Source of the DNA: DASUPK01 sp963763955
GTDB lineage: Bacteria; Actinomycetota; Thermoleophilia; Solirubrobacterales; 70-9
Assembly: GCA_963763955.1 (NCBI GenBank)
Contig: CAVXQP010000004.1
Location: 1 to 64,000, forward strand
DNA length: 64,000 nucleotides
Reading direction: 5' to 3'
Shown here: one piece after another, positions 61,295 to 64,000 of the stretch
Numbering within the stretch: the first letter of the stretch is position 1
Layout of the letters: every line of letters starts with the position of its first letter
The notes under the pieces: generated by a model
The model's input: the letters and a program-made list of their open reading frames with translations, nothing else
The model's database searches: none
What the model was told of the DNA's origin: nothing
Position numbers and translations under genes: made by a program

Positions 61295-62527
61295 ATGGAA
61301 TCCTCAGCCTCGACCAAGCAGACCGCCGCCGATCCGGGCACGTCCAAGGATGGGGCGATTCGACCCTTCAGCATCGAGGTCCCACAAGAGGAACTCGACG
61401 AGCTGCGCCGACGCATAACCGCCATCCGCTGGCCCACCAAGGAGCTCGTCGACGATCGCTCGCAGGGCATGCAGCTCGAGACGATGCAGGAGCTCGCTCG
61501 GTACTGGACGACCGATTACGACTGGCGCAGGTGCGAGGCGAGGCTGAACGCGCTGCCGCAGTTCAAGACCGAGATCGACGGCGTCGACGTCCACTTCATC
61601 CACGTGAAGTCGCCGCACGAGGACGCGCTTGCCGCTGATCATGACTCACGGCTGGCCCGGCTCGATCGTCGAGCTGCTCGAGGTCATCGGCCCGCTCACC
61701 GACCCGACCACGCACGGCGGAAGCGCCGAGGACGCGTTCGACCTGGTGCTGCCGTCGATCCCCGGGTACGGCTTCTCCGCCGAGCCGAGCGAGCTCGGCT
61801 GGTACGTCCGGCCGCGTCGCGGAGGCCTGGGCCGAGCTGATGCGCCGCCTCGGGTACACCCGCTACGTCGCTCAGGGCGGCGACGTGGGCGCCGCGGTCA
61901 CTGACGCGATGGGGCGCCAGGCACCCGAGGGGCTGATCGGCATCCACACGAACCTGTTCGTGCCGGGGCTGGCAGGCACCGACGCCTTCCCGAAGAACAC
62001 CGAGGAGGAACGCGCCGCGGTCGAGGCGGGGGCGACGTTCCGGGCGACCGGCTTCGGCTACTTCCTCGAGCAGGCCACGCGGCCGCAGACGATCGGGTAC
62101 GCCCTACTGGATTCACCGGTCGCCATGGCGGCCTGGATGCTCGACCACGACACTGACAGCTACTACAAGATCGCGAGCGCCTTCGTCGAGGACCAGCCCT
62201 CGGGCAATCTCACCCGGGACCACATCCTCGACAACATCACGCTGTACTGGCTCACCGGCACCGGGGCCTCGGCGGCCCGGTCGTACTGGGAGAGCGGACA
62301 GGCCACGGCTCGCGCGGCCGGCCAGGCTCCACCGCCGGTCAAGGTCCCGGTCGGATTCACCCAGTTCCCCGGCGAGATCGTCGCGGACCCCTCGCAGCTG
62401 GGTCGAGCAGGCCTACCCGACCCTGACCTACTTCAACAAGGTCGACCAGGGCGGGCACTTCGCCGCCTGGGAGGAGCCGGAGCTCTTCTCGGCCGAGCTC
62501 CGGGCCGCGTTCAGCTCGCTGCGATGA
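61295..62527 (+). pseudogene. Epoxide hydrolase, second copy, three single-base insertions
   Basis: Paralogue of 6427-7662, with the same start (MESSASTKQTAADPGTSKDG) and about 90 nearly identical upstream bases. Extra bases near 61628, 61817 and 62398 break it into four pieces: HGWPGS and VLPSIPGYGFS lie in the second, QGGDVGA (nucleophile) in the third and the GGHFAAWEEPEL histidine in the fourth. The three insertions sum to three, so the last piece is back in the first frame and ends at the same place as copy one. All catalytic residues survive, which suggests recent decay or sequence errors. Confidence 0.82.
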
Positions 62528-62635
62528 CCGGCCGACGGTCATCTCCCCGAACGCGGCGAGGTCGCGCCCGGCGTTGCTGACGGGATTGGCCTTGCGACAC
62601 GGTCCCATAGAAGGCGACCACTAAGGAGGTCCAAG

Positions 62636-63106
62636 ATGGAAGCCCAGACCGATGCCACCGACACCCAAGAGGCCCGCCAAACGGTCGCGAGCTACCCAAC
62701 GTATGCAGAGGCCCAGCGGGCCGTCGATTCGCTGTCAGACGGCGGCTTCCCGGTGGAGTTCGTCGAGATCGTTGGGTACGACCTACGGCAAGTCGAGCGC
62801 GTCACCGGTCGGCTCACCACCGCGACCGCGGCGGGTGCAGGCGCGGCCAGCGGTGCCTGGTTCGGCTTGTTCATCGGATTGCTGGTCGGCTTGTTCACCA
62901 CCGGCCCGGCGTGGCTCGGTCTGGTGCTCGGCGGACTGCTCATCGGCGCGCTTTGGGGCGCCGTGTTCGGCTTCTTCGCGCACCGGATGACGCGAGGGCA
63001 GCGCGATTTCACGTCCGTGAGCAACCTCGTCGCCGGCCGTTACGAGCTGACGGTTGCCGGGGACCACGCTCAACGGGCGCGCGAGTTGCTCGGAGCGCAG
63101 AAGTAA
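62636..63106 (+). CDS. General stress protein, GSP17M-like (membrane)
   Basis: 156 residues, AAGGAGG eight bases before the ATG. TVASYPTYAEAQRAVDSLSD and GFPVEFVEIVGYDLRQVERV form the ferredoxin-like N-part of the family; a glycine-rich membrane hairpin follows (GAWFGLFIGLLVGLFTTGPA, LGLVLGGLLIGALWGAVFG), then AGRYELTVAGDHAQRARELL. Stress-associated membrane protein of unknown activity. A B-A hairpin doublet starts at its stop codon. Confidence 0.8.
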   Translation: MEAQTDATDTQEARQTVASYPTYAEAQRAVDSLSDGGFPVEFVEIVGYDLRQVERVTGRLTTATAAGAGAASGAWFGLFIGLLVGLFTTGPAWLGLVLGGLLIGALWGAVFGFFAHRMTRGQRDFTSVSNLVAGRYELTVAGDHAQRARELLGAQK

Positions 63107-63145
63107 CCGCTTTCGGCGAAAAGCGGCGCCGTCATGGAAAGCGGT
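63106..63145 (+). repeat. Hairpin doublet: type B-like then worn type A
   Basis: 63106-63126 reads ACCGCTTTCGGCGAAAAGCGG, a type B-like hairpin with a changed loop; 63127-63145 holds GCCGTCATGGAAAGCGGT, a worn type A. The B-A order is the third instance in this window. Confidence 0.55.
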
Positions 63146-63423
63146 AGCACCGGACGTGGTAGTCGCCGATCGGTTCGCTCCTCCTCCCCGCAATTGGGTT
63201 CGAGCTAGGATCGGGACCAGTCGGTCCGCAAGAGGGTCGGTCTCGCGCGCCCAGCCTCTCCTAGCGCGGGACGGACCGGGGCAAACGCCAGCTGGTCGCC
63301 GCCGAAGGACTGCGGATAGGCAGCGACCGAATACCCTCCTGCGCTAGCGCGCGGTTTCTGGCGAAGGTCTTCCGGCGCCTCCAGCTCGAAGCGGAGCAGC
63401 TCCACCAGCCGATCCTCTGGAGC

Positions 63424-63570
63424 GGGCTCCTCCAGCATCGAGAGGCACTTCGTGTAGTGCCTGGAGATCCTCTACGACAAGGCCGGGCGGACGATCGCGA
63501 TCTCGGCCACCGTCTCCGAGGCCGTCGCCAACGTCTTCTAGAAGCAGAAAGCCCTCCCGAAGGAGAGCTC
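63424..63570 (+). other. Decayed coding segment, partner of 60069
   Basis: Reads (after stops) LEILYDKAGRTIAISATVSE, then AVANVF, TAG, KQKALPKE. Compared with 60069-60152 it has one stop and several changes. The end, AGAAAGCCCTCC, resembles the A-rich flank and stem of the terminator at 53567. Family unknown. Confidence 0.4.
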
Positions 63571-63711
63571 TCTGGTCTTATTGAAAGATATAGCGGGGGC
63601 CCGATTCGTTTCTCGCTACGACCGTCCCCGGATTCGAGAGACCAACCGCCACCCACCCTGAAGAGCCCGGCTTTTGTTTCATGCGGAAGCGGCATTCCGA
63701 CCCAGCGCGAA

Positions 63712-63783
63712 GAGTGCCGCTTTGCATGGAAAGCAGTACTCCGCCGAGAGATACTGCGTGGGCGATGTCACGGTTGACAGCCC
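63712..63783 (+). repeat. Type A hairpin with leader block and TTGACAGCCC
   Basis: Stem 63712-63723 with 63730-63741, loop GCATGG; then GAGATACTGCGTGGGCGATG ending at 63767, TCACGG and TTGACAGCCC (63774-63783). Same composite as 8933-8998 on the other strand. An inverted repeat CGGGTA-AC-TACCCG follows at 63801-63814. Confidence 0.7.
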
Positions 63784-63874
63784 CCTCAGGGTCGTAGTGT
63801 CGGGTAACTACCCGAATCGGCCCCGGCGATTGTTTGAGACGTGCTCCTGAGGCCCATTGATAGGGAGGTAAGCA

Positions 63875-63985
63875 ATGAGCATGAAGCCATTGCTCGCGGT
63901 TGCCGTCTGTACAGCCGCCCTCGATAGGGCGCCCGCCACGGGGCTACGGATCTGGCACTGGCCCCGACGCAGGACTGTGGGATGA
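63875..63985 (+). CDS. Possible signal-peptide start of an exported protein, broken or partial
   Basis: GGGAGG lies nine bases before the ATG. MSMKPLLAVAVCTAALDRAP looks like a signal peptide that loses its hydrophobic run at DRAP; the frame stops at 63985. The other two frames remain open to the window end and read plausibly (for example GYGSGTGPDAGLWDERNFE), so a frame change soon after the signal peptide is likely. The gene continues beyond the window. Confidence 0.35.
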   Translation: MSMKPLLAVAVCTAALDRAPATGLRIWHWPRRRTVG

Positions 63986-64000
63986 GAGGAATTTCGAAGC

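Noticed and set aside
1..64000. CRISPR array
   Set aside because: No regularly spaced direct repeats with unique spacers; the only tandem repeat is the 39-bp coding repeat at 51083.

Overview
The window is GC-rich, densely packed bacterial chromosome. It looks like an actinobacterium of the class Thermoleophilia (Solirubrobacterales-like). The indications are several SnoaL-like proteins with the MSxENVE start and EAAGLSE end common in that group, many secreted hydrolases, a MASE1-SpoIIE phosphatase with STAS partners, an MptB-like mannosyltransferase, a WS/DGAT acyltransferase and a ydaO-type c-di-AMP riboswitch. This is inference from gene content; no rRNA or complete tRNA is present to confirm it.

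Layout. 1-3.8 kb: sulfur-transfer MBL/rhodanese protein (cut by the window edge) and two secreted proteins. 3.8-9.1 kb: accessory zone with a short hairpin family, a broken and an intact SnoaL-like gene, an epoxide hydrolase and a dead tyrosine recombinase. 9.1-26.5 kb: envelope and lipid genes (NlpC/P60-like protein, hydrolases, thioesterase, WS/DGAT, lipase, DoxX, MptB-like transferase, GH76), a zinc-ribbon regulator, the c-di-AMP riboswitch with a 44-residue membrane ORF, a STAS protein, an arylsulfotransferase/TetR divergent pair and a peroxiredoxin. 26.5-38 kb: mostly exported enzymes (beta-propeller protein, esterase, penicillin-acylase family, sialidase-like, lipase). 38-44.6 kb: oxidoreductases and a four-gene overlapping operon (QueD/PTPS, methyltransferase, GT4, SDR). 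44.7-48 kb: MASE1-SpoIIE-HATPase protein convergent with a STAS fusion. 48-57.7 kb: methyltransferase, FAD oxidoreductase plus ATP-grasp pair, berberine-bridge-type oxidase and a large exported pectate-lyase-like repeat protein. 57.7-64 kb: second accessory zone with the same hairpins, three SnoaL-like genes, a cupin and a disrupted second copy of the epoxide hydrolase.

The most unusual signal is a dispersed hairpin family confined to the two accessory zones. All members share the stem CTGCTTT/AAAGCAG, with either a GCATGG or a GGACGA loop. The GCATGG form sits upstream of SnoaL-like start codons and the GGACGA form downstream of their stops, so hairpin-gene-hairpin looks like a repeating unit. 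Also notable are a possible glycosylated-pterin operon, a shared TGATACA-N12-TGTATC operator at two distant loci, and a strong excess of single-base (+1) frame disruptions.
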